From: Gonocerus acuteangulatus | Lineage: Eukaryota > Arthropoda > Insecta > Hemiptera > Coreidae | Direction of reading: 5' to 3' | Assembly: GCA_946811695.1 (NCBI GenBank) | Contig: OX328128.1 | Coordinates: forward strand, 80,496,329-80,560,328 | DNA length: 64,000 nucleotides | Shown here: piece after piece, positions 33,699 through 43,978 of the stretch | Layout: every line of letters begins with the position of its first letter | How positions within the stretch are numbered: position 1 is the stretch's first letter | Notes under the pieces: model-generated | Database searches by the model: none | Seen by the model: only the letters and a program-made list of their open reading frames with translations | Told to the model about the DNA's origin: nothing | Translations under genes and position numbers: made by a program

Positions 33699-34913
33699 AT
33701 GATTCCTGAATATCTTATTTCAGGGTTGTCGCTGTGGGTGGTCCTAGGGGTATGGCCCTTGGCGTGGGCAAGTCTAGTTTTTCTAAGACGAGGTGACGTA
33801 GTTGTGACGGGAGACAAATGGCGTCTACTGGTTCACTTGAATGTATCACACCTAGAAGGTATAATGGAAACTCTGCGAGGGGAGATTTGGAAGGTCCAAT
33901 TAGACCTATCTCATGCCTCGGTTAAATATCCAGAGCTTGATGGACTTCAGCCTGTTGTCGAGGGCATACTTAGTCTATTCAGGGAGGCAGAAGTGGAACT
34001 TGATATGCTCTGGTCCATGCTACCTAGTCCCCGAGAACGTCGAGGATTGGTCAATGCGCGGGGGATAGTATTAAAATACCTATTTGGGACCCCAGACGCG
34101 GACGATTTACAAGGCATTCAAGAAAATTTCGACAAACTAAGTAAGCAGTACGGAGACACCATACATGCGGTCTCTGAACAACTAACGCTCAGTCGCGAAT
34201 TTGCAAGGAAAGCCGAAGAGGACACAAAAAGGGTTACCCGCTTGTCTGGGGTGGTCCGTAGAATTTTGAAGGAGGGTTTTCAAAAAGAGGCGCAACTTCA
34301 AACGAACATATCGCGTGTTACTAACCTCATCCAAAGTTCCCTGTACCTTTCCTCGTCCCTCAGAAGCCTAGAAACTGGAGTAACGGAATTCCTATTTAGA
34401 TTCCGCAGAGTTCTTAATGGAGTAGGTGCATCGATGAGTGGAAAGTTGAGTAGAGAGATGCTAGGTCCTAAAGAGTTAACTCTGATTTTGGGGAAGGTAA
34501 GAGAGGCTCTGCCAACTGGACTGACACTCCTCTCGGAGGGAAGCCGATATCATGACCAAATTTACTACCAAATTTCTGAAGTATATGCAATTGCAACCGA
34601 TGATGGAGTAATAGCTGTAGTGGAATTGCCTTTAAAAACTCCGGATCAGGAGATGGTGCTTTATCAGGTTCTCTCCTTGCCTCTTAAGGAGAATAAAACA
34701 GGAAGAATGGTTGCAGCTCAGCCGGAGGGGGCGTTTTTCTTGGAGAGCCACAACGAGAAGGCCTACTCAATTCTTCAGGAGCAGGATATAGCCAGATGTC
34801 GTCCCGGGATACCATGGATCTGTCCTGCCGAGTTCAAGTTCTTTCACGGACAAACACCATCTTGTATTGTCTCTGGGAATACCAAGAAACTTGGCGGAAG
34901 ATCTGCGGGATGA
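33699..34913 (+). CDS. Env-like (F-type) protein, 3' truncated by a junction
   Basis: The protein opens with a hydrophobic leader (about residues 5-28), consistent with a signal peptide. A basic cleavage-like site (RERR, 112-115) is followed at once by GLVNARGIVLKYLFGT, the layout of the fusion segment in insect errantivirus and baculovirus F proteins. A long helical region (about 140-200) follows. The native sequence ends at about 34872; the last 13 residues are encoded by LINE-3 sequence in a chance frame, ending at TGA 34911-34913. The expected C-terminal transmembrane anchor and cytoplasmic tail are missing, as are the polypurine tract and this copy's own 3' LTR. As it stands the product would not be membrane-anchored. 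Env starts 54 bp after the pol stop. Assignment is by architecture; no alignment was run. Confidence 0.75.
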   Translation: MIPEYLISGLSLWVVLGVWPLAWASLVFLRRGDVVVTGDKWRLLVHLNVSHLEGIMETLRGEIWKVQLDLSHASVKYPELDGLQPVVEGILSLFREAEVELDMLWSMLPSPRERRGLVNARGIVLKYLFGTPDADDLQGIQENFDKLSKQYGDTIHAVSEQLTLSREFARKAEEDTKRVTRLSGVVRRILKEGFQKEAQLQTNISRVTNLIQSSLYLSSSLRSLETGVTEFLFRFRRVLNGVGASMSGKLSREMLGPKELTLILGKVREALPTGLTLLSEGSRYHDQIYYQISEVYAIATDDGVIAVVELPLKTPDQEMVLYQVLSLPLKENKTGRMVAAQPEGAFFLESHNEKAYSILQEQDIARCRPGIPWICPAEFKFFHGQTPSCIVSGNTKKLGGRSAG

Positions 34914-35148
34914 TTGTGAAGCAGTTGATGTCGTTGTGGAATTTTTAAAAAAGGCGCAGCTATATCTTTTACTATAAAATATATAATATTAATTAAGTGA
35001 TAAATATTTGTAGGTATGTGTGTATATGTATGTGTTTACGACACATACATATATGTTTTTAAATTTTTTTTTTTTTTCTTTTTTTATATAAACAATAATA
35101 AATAATAGTAATCGTAAGTATTAGAATAATAGTAATAGTAAGCATTAG

Positions 35149-35180
35149 TCGGTGCTAATGACCATAGCAGTAGATGCGCC

Positions 35181-35213
<33 letters not shown>
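35149..35213 (+). mobile_element. 5'-truncated SINE with 11-bp target duplication
   Basis: Only the last about 40 bp of the SINE (GGTGCTAATGACC ... GATGCGCCGTT) and a poly-A tail are present. GTAAGCATTAG flanks it at 35138-35148 and 35214-35224. The same site is uninterrupted in the other copy near 27715, so it is a filled/empty pair. Confidence 0.95.
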
Positions 35214-35217
<4 letters not shown>

Positions 35218-35347
35218 GCATTAGTATAATATAAGAAAGTTGTTAGTTTTAGTACGTAGTAAAGTCGATGGTCCTAGAGAAATACAGTAATCACTAGTAT
35301 ATATCAAAACAAATAAATGAGGAAAAAAAAATAAATAAATAAAAATA

Positions 35348-35871
35348 TGTAAGGCCCCGTTTTCCCTTTGGCCTTGTTAAGTGAATAAGGATGAGAGAAA
35401 AGGTTGGCTGTCCATCTCTAGAGATGTGAGAACCACGAATCCGCAAACGTTGCGTCTGGGGTGTTGGCACTGCACGTGGCTGATTCGTAAGATTCCTGGA
35501 AGATCTAAGACCTGACAAGAGTTTCTAGTTCAATCACCTGCAAAAGCAGGAGTGGGGTACAAAGGGTTTAAAAAGAGCTGGCTTACCTCCGACCGGGCAG
35601 AGTTTGCATCCGTTCCTGAGACCGGCCCAGATGCTGTTCAGAGGTAGGCCAGTTCCAAATTCTCTATAATCTCCCCAAATGATCATATTTGATAACTCTA
35701 CCTATCTGTCTCTCTCACTCAACCTTTTCTCTCATCGTAGCAATGGTTTATGATATTTATGTTTGTATCCTCTGTGTAAATTATAGTTTTAAAAAGGAAT
35801 TTCCGCTTCTCTAAAATATTTCCCCATTGTCTATACCTCTAAATCCCGTCCTTGCTAATCAGTCCCTTACA
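35348..35871 (+). repeat. 3'-positioned (or solo) LTR
   Basis: A 524-bp LTR, TGTAAGG to CCTTACA, flanked on both sides by AATA (35344-35347 and 35872-35875). A solo LTR at the insertion site would look the same. Confidence 0.92.
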
Positions 35872-35875
35872 AATA

Positions 35876-36586
35876 TATATACAAAAAAAAAAGTTAAAAC
35901 AAAAGAAGGAAAAAAAAGGGAAAAAGAAGAAGAAAATATTTTTAAAAAATAACAAAATAAATAAAAATATATATACAAAAAAAAAAGTTAAAACAAAAGA
36001 AGGGAAAAAAAGGGAAAAAGAAGAAGAACATATTTTTAAAAAATAACAAAATAAAAAAAATAAAATAACAAAAAAAATAAATAAAAATATATATACAAAA
36101 AAAAAAAAAGTTAAAACAAAAGAAGGGAAAAAGAAGAAGAAAATATTTTTTAAAAATAACAAAATAAAAAAAATAAAATAACAAAAAAAAATAAATAAAA
36201 AAATAAAATGAATAAAAAAATATATATATAAAATAAAATAAAACAAAATATATGTTTACATTATATATATTTTTTATTATTTGTACTGTATTTATATATG
36301 TACTGTGCACTATACATATATATGTATACTATATTTATATAAGTGCAAATATATTTATGTGTGTGTGAATCTGGTTCTTATATCCATGCAATTTTATAAC
36401 AACAAGAATTTCTCTTTTTTTCCAAACTTAGATTCTCCCAAATACAACTTTAGTAACACAACTCTATCTCTAACACATAATACTTAAAACACTCTGCATC
36501 CTAACATTAATCTTGCACAATTAAACACAACAAGGGCGGAGATGACCAAGCAGTTTTCTGCCCTTAAACTACCAACCCAACCCAAC
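35876..36586 (+). other. LINE-3 3' UTR, distal part with A-rich repeats and 3' hairpin
   Basis: 35876-36240 holds three A-rich units (ATATATACAAAAAAAA ... AGTTAAAACAAAAGAAGG, about 96-120 bp each). 36534-36563 (GGGCGGAGA ... TCTGCCC) folds into a stem of about 9 bp with wobbles, just before the CCAACCCAACCC end at 36586. The next base begins the orphan 73-bp unit. The open frames on both strands here are low-complexity artefacts. Confidence 0.6.
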
Positions 36587-36675
36587 CCTTACTAACATAT
36601 CAGCACAGCTATTGTGGGAAATACTATATGATATTCACGACAGGAGCAGGGAATCGGGTCCTTACTAACATATCT
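36587..36675 (+). repeat. Orphan unit of the 73-bp array
   Basis: TTACTAACATATCAGCACAG through GATATTCACGACAGGAGCAG is nearly identical to the array at 25841-26284, 10.3 kb away. It marks the right edge of the nested insertion. Confidence 0.92.
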
Positions 36676-36832
36676 TCAACCAATCACTATTTATATATTT
36701 CTTCGAGATCTCATCGATATATTTCACTATTTTAGATTTAAGGTATCTTAGGTAGGTACATCATTTTAGGCCTATCGACTTCAATACGGAACCCGGAAGT
36801 TGCGACAGGAAAACATCACGTTTCTGACAATA

Positions 36833-37084
36833 TAGAGGGTGTCCCCAAAATAAACGGCCAAACTACGTAAATCGATGCAGGATGAGGAAAGAAAGAAAAA
36901 AAGTACTTTGGTATATACCTCGTTTTTGCTTCGTTTCCAAGAAAAACTAAAAAATCTAAAAACAGTTTTTTATAAGGTATATATAAATATCGGTAAAAGT
37001 ATGTTTTCTTCACTCCCCCTCCACTTACTCTCTCTCTGACACACTCTCTCCTTTAATATTAATAAGCTTCAATGTGACGGGTTA
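36833..37084 (+). mobile_element. Solo mariner-type end
   Basis: GAGGGTGTCCCCAAAATAAA resembles a Tc1/mariner terminus (consensus CAGGGTGTCCC). No matching opposite end was seen before the next element at 37087. Confidence 0.4.
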
Positions 37085-37870
37085 TACAGGGTGTCCCAGT
37101 GTATGTGTCCACCCCTTTTTCCTCCTAGAGTTGTTGGAATTTCGAAATGAAACTTGGTAGGTCATAGTTATGTTGCATGAGGTTTCTTTTAAAGGTTTAG
37201 TTGACTTTGTAACATTCCCCAGTTTTTCTCCAGCGCATCTAACTCTTGAGTTTCCAACGGTGGCAGGTATATTTTATGAAGAATTCTGATAGAAAGTTTA
37301 ATTTTAAGACTAATTTATTCTGAGACATCTTTTGATCCGACGCACCGTTTGCACATAAAACGCTAAAAACTGAAAAATATTGCCCTTTTTTAGAGAAATT
37401 CCTATTTATCACTCAAGCCTTGTACGTAAAAACACCTTTATACAAACGTTGTAGCCTATTAATTTTCCATTCAGATGATATCAAGATCAAAGTTGTAGAT
37501 TGAATATTTAACGGGATATTATGAATGAAAACATATGTTGGGTCGATTGATGAGATGGGTGGAAAAACATGGATATTAATTGCTTAAAATAATTTAATCT
37601 ACTCCGACTAAGGTGGTAAGTGTAAGTTGTGTGTTGCATGCACCAGATTTTTTACTTATTCTTTTTTCCATATTTCTTCGGTAGAGTATGAAAACCAGAT
37701 TTTTTATTTTCAAAGAAGACCACTTCAAATCAAGGAAATTCGAGTTAAACACTTATTCACTGGGATGATTTTTATGTATTAATTCTTGAGTAATAATGAT
37801 AAGAAAGAAAAGGATGAAAACATTTGTGAGGATTTTCTTCTGCTCCTAATCCTCATTGTTAATGTACTTA

Positions 37871-39242
37871 CAAGGGGAGTATACAGCGATGGGGTCACCG
37901 ATTTGGACCAATTTTTTTCTGGTGATTCTACATCGAAAAACATTCGAATAGTCCGAGCGTTCCGTCCAATGCGCCTTAGAAGCCGAGAAATAAAATAAAA
38001 TAATAGCAGATTTAAAATTAGCACCCCAAGAAACCCTAATATATTGAATATCATTGAAGACAAAAAATAATGATTTTTCCAAGTCTGGAAGAGACTAAAA
38101 ATTTGTAAGCGAAAAGGTAATGTAACGTTTTGAAATTCAATATCTCCCCTTGAGATAATCCGATTTTTACATCATTGAAATCTTTCGAAAGAAGAAAGAC
38201 TCCTTTTTCTAACCATATAAATGACTATTGTATTATCTCAAAAGGTACTTGCGAAAAATGGTTTTCAAAATAAAAATAGAATGTCACTATTATGCCCAAA
38301 TATTCCATAAACCTACATTTAAAAAGTTATCGATTATGAAACAATTTTTGATTTAAAAACGGATGTCAGATTCGTTTTTAGCACATTGAAAACCCCCTAA
38401 ATTTTGGGAATATTACAAAAATAAAAAAAAATCTATTTTAAATTTTCCTCAGGGGGGACCCTTAAGATTTTGTTAAAGATTCAAGAATCCGGCCATATTT
38501 CAAAGAATATTTACCCGATCTAAACCAAACTTGGAGGGTCAATAAAGGCCATAATGTGACACATTTCCGTCCAATCGGGGTGTTTATACGTGTTCTGGAA
38601 TTGACGTTATATGCAAAAAAGTTTATATTCTATTTTTATTTTGAAATCCATTTTTCGCAAGTACCTTTTGAGATAATACAATAGTCATTTATATGGTTAG
38701 AAATAGGAGGCTTTTTCCTTTCGAAAGATTTCAATGATGTAAAAATCGGATTATCTCAAGGGGAGATATTGAATTTTAAAACGTTACATTAGCTTTTAGC
38801 TTACAAATGTTTAGTCTCTTCCAGACTAGGAAAAATCATTATTTTTTGTTTTCAATGATATTCAGTATATTAGGGTTTCTTGGGGTGCTGATTTTAAATC
38901 TGCTATTATTTTTGGTGTAAAAAAAAATGTATAATACTAGTTTACCTGAAAACGAAAGCATATTTTTGAATGTTTTTGAGGAAATATAAATTATTTTTTA
39001 ACGATTATATTTTTCTTTTAATCTACTCTATAAAACAAATGAATTGGTGAAAGAATCATGTCGATATCATTTTCTAAACTCGATATAAAAAATAATGCAC
39101 TTTCAACCTATTTTATTTTATTTCTCGGCTCCTAAGGCGCATTGAACGGAACGCTCGGACACGTGTCAACTATTTTTCGATGTAGAATCACCAGAAAAAA
39201 ATTGGTCCAAATCGGTGACCCCATCGCTGTATACTCCCCTTG
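37871..39242. mobile_element. Foldback element nested in the mariner element
   Basis: Arms start CAAGGGGAGTATACAGCGAT on each strand and match inward for about 420 bp (to about 38285 and from about 38625). The right arm has an extra stretch of about 200 bp (38918-39107). TTA flanks both ends (37868-37870, 39243-39245), a 3-bp duplication of the PIF/Harbinger type. No transposase frame is present. A solo end of the family is at 9797-9920. Confidence 0.9.
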
Positions 39243-39919
39243 TTAGTTGAAAGAGGCTGTTAGCTGTTACAATGGAATTAAGATTATTTGGTATAATGTG
39301 GCATTAATAAGAAATTGGACTTAAAAATTAGTTGCTAGTATCAGCTGACCATTCAGTGATAGAACATACCTTCTTCTTCTTAAATATGCCGGCTTTCGAT
39401 TTTTATGTAGACATGCTCCTAATTTTTGGGGAATGTCGGAGGAATTCCAGCGCCGCAGCACGTCTTTGCGCTCAGCGATTTCCCAATAGACCACACCCTT
39501 CAAGAAAGCTCTTCCCGAGACTTGAGCAAAAATTAAGAACAGCAGGTTCATTAATTTGCGCGAGGAAGGGAAGGAAAATGCCAAGACCTGCAATGACCGA
39601 AGAGAACACAATAAATGTCCTTACAGCAATGGCAGTTAATCCCCATGTCAGCTGCAGGGACATTGCTAGGGACTTAGATATGAGTAAGTCCTCAGTGGGA
39701 AGGATTGCAAAACAAAATAAAATGTTTCCATTCCATATGAACCCGCACCAAAAACTATTACCTGAGGATTGCAATAAGAGATTACGCTTCTGCCATTGGA
39801 TGCAACAAGCCTTAGCAGAAAATAGGAATTTTTACAGACATATTCTATGGACTGACGAATCCACATTCTGCAGCGATGGAAGCATTAATAAACATAATTG
39901 TCATTACTGGGCGGAAGAA

Positions 39920-40399
39920 AATCCTCACTGGTTGACGGAGGTTGATCACTAGCATAGGTTCTCGGTAAATCCTCGCTGGTTGACGGAGGTTGATCACTAG
40001 CATAGGTTCTCGGTAAATCCTCGCTGGTTGACGGAGGTTGATCACCAGCATAGGTTCTCGGTAAATCCTCACTGGTTGAGGGAGGTTGATCACCAGCATA
40101 GGTTCTCGGTAAATCCTCGCTGGTTGACGGAGGTTGATCACCAGCATAGGTTCTCGGTAAATCCTCACTGGTTGACGGAGGTTGATCACCAGCATAGGTT
40201 CTCGGTAAATCCTCGCTGGTTGACGGAGGTTGATCATCAGCATAGGTTCTCGGTAAATCCTCACTGGTTGACGGAGGTTGATCACTAGCATAGGTTCTCG
40301 GTAAATCCTCGCTGGTTGACGATAGTTGATCACCAGCATAGGTTCTCGGTAAATCCTCGCTGGTTGACGGAGGTTGATCACCAGCATAGGTTCTCGGTA
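39920..40399 (+). repeat. 48-bp tandem repeat, exactly ten copies, in transposase
   Basis: Units start at 39920 and every 48 bp to 40352. Each encodes 16 residues of the transposase between its first and second catalytic Asp. The His/Arg codon (CAC/CGC) alternates in copies 4-9. The minus strand is also open across the array because 48 is a multiple of three. Confidence 0.97.
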
Positions 40400-40611
40400 A
40401 ATTTATGGTGCGGGATTTTCGGACAATACGTAATTGGCCCTCATTTCTTTCAAGAGAGACTTGCGGGAGAAGTTTTTTGTAATTTTTTGACAAATACTCT
40501 ACCCACCTTTTGGAAGATATTCCACTGCAACAGCGCTGTAACATGTACATACAACTTGACGGTTGTCCCACACATTTTTCTTTGATAGTACGGGAAGAAC
40601 ATCGTCAGTTA

Positions 40612-40757
40612 TTTCCAGATATTACATGCAACTTTTATAAAATTATGAAGTATTATTTAAATTTATTATTATTATTTACGTTCATTATTATTATTTAAAT
40701 TTATTTATGATCTAATTCAATTTTATTACTAATTTCAGTACTTTCCTCCCTTCTCCC
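40612..40757. other. AT-rich insert in the transposase
   Basis: AGAT occurs at both junctions (TTTCCAGAT ... CCACAGAT). The insert is rich in ATTATTATT. It could be a small insertion with a 4-bp duplication; it lacks a GT donor at the expected point, so a canonical intron is less likely. Confidence 0.5.
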
Positions 40758-42029
40758 ACAGATCGCTGTATAGGTCGTATGGGGGTAGAATGGCCGCCTA
40801 GATCACCTGATTTGACGGTCATGGACTACTATCTGTGGGGTAGATTAAAAGCCCCGGTGTACCATCAAAGGCCCCAAAATAAAGAGGACATGATGGATCG
40901 GATAACTCGGTCAGTTGCACAATTAAAACTAGATGAGATTTTAAATGCTCAGGATTATTTCTCGAAGAGCCTTGTGCAATGTATTAATGTTGAAGGTGGA
41001 CATTTTGAACATTTAAAATGATTTTCGCCATATTTAGTGAAGTTAATATTTTTTTTAAACAATGTAACTTTCTTTGGAAACTGATTACTTTTTTTAAACA
41101 AAGGTAAATTTGTTTTTTAGTTTGTCGTTTAATGTAATAATAATTTCATATGGAAAGAGAAATTAATTCTGTTCTGTTTTATAATAATTTTTATTTACTT
41201 TTTTTTCATAAAGTAAATAAGTACATACTTTTTTTTTATTGTTTATGACAGCTATTTTTTTTCTATTTATATCGATTTTCTGAATTGTTATTTTTCAAAA
41301 CTTTTAAGGTATAATTTTCATTCATAATACCCCGTAAAATATTCAATCTACAACTTTGATCTTGGTATCATCTGAAAGGAAAATTAATAGGCTACAACGT
41401 TTGTATCGAGGTGTTTTTACGTACAAGGCTTGGTTTCAGTGATAAATAGGAATTTGTCTACAAAAGGGCGATATTTTTCAGTTTTTTGCGTTTTACGCGC
41501 AAACGGTGCGTCGGATCAAAAGATGTCTCGGAATAAATTAGTCTTAAAATTAAATTTTCTATTAGAATTCGTCATAAAATATACCTGTTGCCATTGGAAA
41601 CTCAAGAGTTAGATGCGCTGGAGAAAAACTGGAGAATGTTACGAAGTCAACTAAACCTTCAAAAGAAACCTCATGCAACATAACTAAGACCTACCAAGTT
41701 TCATTTCGAAATTCCAACAACTCTAGGAGGAAAAGGGGGTGGCAACATATGCTGGGACACCCTGTATATAGATTACCACCCTTTTCTAACCAGATAAGTT
41801 TTGAGGCGAAAGATGAGCCGCTATCTCTAGTGGGAATCGAAACCACAACCCTAAAAACAGAACATTAACCCGCCGTTGGTCGCACCGTGAGCATTTCCCT
41901 CACATTTGCCGTAAATTATTTTTATGCGAACATTTCATATTATTTAATTCTGATATTTTTTCTTTTTGTCATTTGTACATTTACACAGCTTACGAAAAGA
42001 TTTTCAAAAAGAAAAAAATATTTCGTTTA

Positions 42030-42290
42030 GTGCCTTCTGCTCAAATTCAGGAACATAAATATGCTTTAGGTCCACCCGACAAACCTATGTAAGCGCAAAA
42101 GCCAGCGGACACTTTTTTGTTACACACACAGTCTTATTTTTCACACATGGCCACTACGCTTGCGCGAACGCAACTGCGCATGCGCGAACGCCAGCGGATA
42201 GTTTTTTGTGACACTTTTTTGTAACGTTTTTTTTCCAGTTTAGTCTCCGCTAAAGCATATTTATGCTAAAAAGTTGTTATGCTAACCCTC
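42030..42290 (+). repeat. MITE-like repeat with GCATGC palindromes, copy 1
   Basis: It is bounded by inverted CATAAATATGCTTTAG (near 42056) and CTAAAGCATATTTATG (near 42252), and contains TTGCGCGAACGCAACTGCGC and ATGCGCGAACG blocks. A longer copy is at 49022-49380. Confidence 0.75.
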
Positions 42291-42849
42291 TAAAAACGTT
42301 ATTTACGAAAAAATGAGCGTATGGTGGAAACCCTCACGGCACGACCAGTCGTGTCACTGAACAGGGCCTGCGCGGTGGAAACGTCCAGACCTTCCCAGAC
42401 TCCTCTATCTCTGACGTTTTCAATCTAACTCTTGTCAGTACACGGTCCCCTTTCTGTTGTGAAGTTTTGTGGCTGTTCCGTTTACAGATTAGTTTATGTG
42501 GTAAAATGTGTAGTTAGGAGTATTGTGAGTTCACGTATTCAAATTGTAATACGAATTCCGCTGATCTTCATTCGGGAAAATGTTCGTACAATGTCTTACA
42601 ATTCATGCATTTTTATATTATTTTAGACATATTTTTTTAACTAATCTTTTTACTCATCTCAAAATGTTTTATTTTCTTTTGTGAAAAAAAAAAAATATGA
42701 TACTGCATTTTTCAATCTTAAAAGCACCTTAAATGGATTGATAACATTATAAAAAAGAAATACTAAATAAAAAATACAACAAATATGGTCAATAATGCAG
42801 CTGAAGTATAATAGAATAGCCAAAAACTAAGGCGTGAGGGAATTGCTCA
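42291..42849. other. Spacer
   Basis: No gene recognised. Confidence 0.35.
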
Positions 42850-43292
42850 GGCGCGACCAACTGTGTTCCACGGAGGGTCGCGACCAGCGGTGTTCCACGG
42901 AGGGACGCGACCAACGGTGTTCCACGGAGGGACGCGACCAACGGTTTTCCAAGGAGAGACGCGACCAACGGTGTTCCACGGAGGGACGCGACCAACGGTG
43001 TTCCACGGAGGGACGCGACCAACGGTGTTCCACGGAGGGACGCGACCAACGGTTTTCCAAGGAGAGACGCGACCAACGGTGTTCCACGGAGGGTCGCGAC
43101 CAGCGGTGTTCCACGGAGGGACGCGACCAACGGTGTTCCACGGAGGGACGCGACCAACGGTTTTCCAAGGAGAGACGCGACCAACGGTGTTCCACGGAGG
43201 GACGCGACCAACGGTGTTCCACGGAGGGACGCGACCAACGGTGTTCCACGGAGGGACGCGACCAACGGTGTTCCACAGAGAGAGGCGACCAG
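42850..43292 (+). repeat. 27-bp tandem repeat, about 16 copies, tetrameric order
   Basis: Unit CGCGACCAACGGTGTTCCAC plus GGAGGGA. A variant (GGTTTTCCAAGGAGAGA) recurs at about 42943, 43051 and 43159, exactly four units (108 bp) apart. Several frames on both strands are open through it because 27 is a multiple of three; none looks like a gene. Confidence 0.95.
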
Positions 43293-43978
43293 GTTAACAC
43301 ATTGTACTTGACGGCCATGATTAAGTTCATTGCATACTGATGAATGACATCAATGCCTGAAGTTCTTATTTTTATGCTTGCAGATAAACGAAATCGATAA
43401 GCAAACCCACTTTCTACTGATCCTCCCTAAGCTGTACAAGTTTCGACTCCCTTCCACCTTATAATCGCAGCCGAAAACGTGCCCAGAATTTAAATTACCT
43501 AATTTTCACCAGACCTTAATTGTAAGGTAAGCACAGCCTCGGTCGGGCCTTTTCTTATTATAAATTCTATCTTTGGACATCTCTCTATAATAAACTTTAG
43601 GCTTGTTTTTTTTTAAATTTATTTATGGTTTCTCCTTTTACCAAATATTTTCTGATACGATTTCAAGAGATATTATTATTATAGGTACGTCACCAATGAA
43701 TTGCATCCATCCAAAACAGAAGTCAAGATTTTACTTCTTCTACAATAAAGGAAATGTCAGAGGAATATAAAACTATAGCTGATGATCGACAAATTACTAA
43801 ATTCAGCGGCAAACATGTTCAAGAGAATAGAAAATCTAGAAAATGTGGCAATGTTATCCTTTCCTTGTTGCTGCTTAGCCGCATACTCATCAAGATAAAG
43901 GTGCTGTCGGCCTTGAAGAAACTATAGTGCCACCAGAAAGTGCAAAACAAGAGGGTGAGGGGGCAGCTACAATTGTTC
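43293..43978. other. Spacer
   Basis: No gene recognised. Confidence 0.35.

Larger units (their letters stand above)
34873..35875 (+). repeat. Second copy of LINE-3 3' end plus LTR
   Basis: This segment repeats 27448-28379 nearly exactly, starting CTGGGAATACCAAGAAAC. Differences seen are a 65-bp SINE insertion, two homopolymer length changes, two substitutions and a 2-bp indel. The left join falls inside env. To its right the LTR is followed by AATA and then by what looks like the remainder of the LINE-3 3' UTR, not by a primer binding site. Confidence 0.92.
39386..41021 (+). pseudogene. Mariner-family transposase, broken, with internal repeat expansion
   Basis: ATG 39386 fits the family: MPAFDFYVDMLLIFGECRRN and RFPNRPHPSRKLF form the N-terminal HTH half, and PHVSCRDIARDLDMSKSSVG the second HTH. 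ILWTDESTF holds the first catalytic Asp. Next comes NPHWLTEVDHQHRFSV, repeated ten times in frame (39920-40399). CAG has become TAG in units 1, 2 and 8, so these carry stops. NLWCGIFGQYVIGPHFF resumes the fold. A frameshift near 40500 leads to QLDGCPTHFS (second Asp). An insertion at about 40612-40757 interrupts LFPD/RCIGRMG. WPPRSPDLTVMDYYLWG gives the third Asp, about 40 residues after the second once the insert is ignored. It ends TGA 41021. Not functional. Confidence 0.88.
37087..41764 (+). mobile_element. Mariner-family transposon with ~445-bp inverted ends
   Basis: The termini begin CAGGGTGTCCCAG and CAGGGTGTCCCAGCATATG, with TA outside each (37085-37086, 41765-41766). The inverted match runs for about 445 bp (37087-37532 against 41318-41764) with scattered mismatches. 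Inside are a foldback insertion (37871-39242) and a broken transposase gene (39386-41021). Total 4678 bp, unusually long for mariner because of the insertions and long ends. Confidence 0.93.

Noticed and set aside
35839..36310. Phe/Ile-rich and Lys-rich ORFs on opposite strands
   Set aside because: Low-complexity A-rich repeats in a LINE 3' UTR.
36570..36590. Telomere-like CCAACCCAACCC
   Set aside because: Only two units at the 3' end of a LINE; it does not match the insect TTAGG repeat and forms no array.
39845..40571. Two minus-strand ORFs (180 and 228 codons) across the 48-bp array
   Set aside because: They are the antisense of an in-frame transposase repeat; any frame without a stop in one 48-bp unit stays open.
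40612..40757. Intron in the mariner transposase
   Set aside because: No GT donor at the break in homology, and the AGAT repeat at both ends fits an insertion better; not fully excluded.
42789..43340. Four long overlapping ORFs on both strands
   Set aside because: All are generated by the 27-bp repeat, whose length is a multiple of three; none has unique coding sequence of note.
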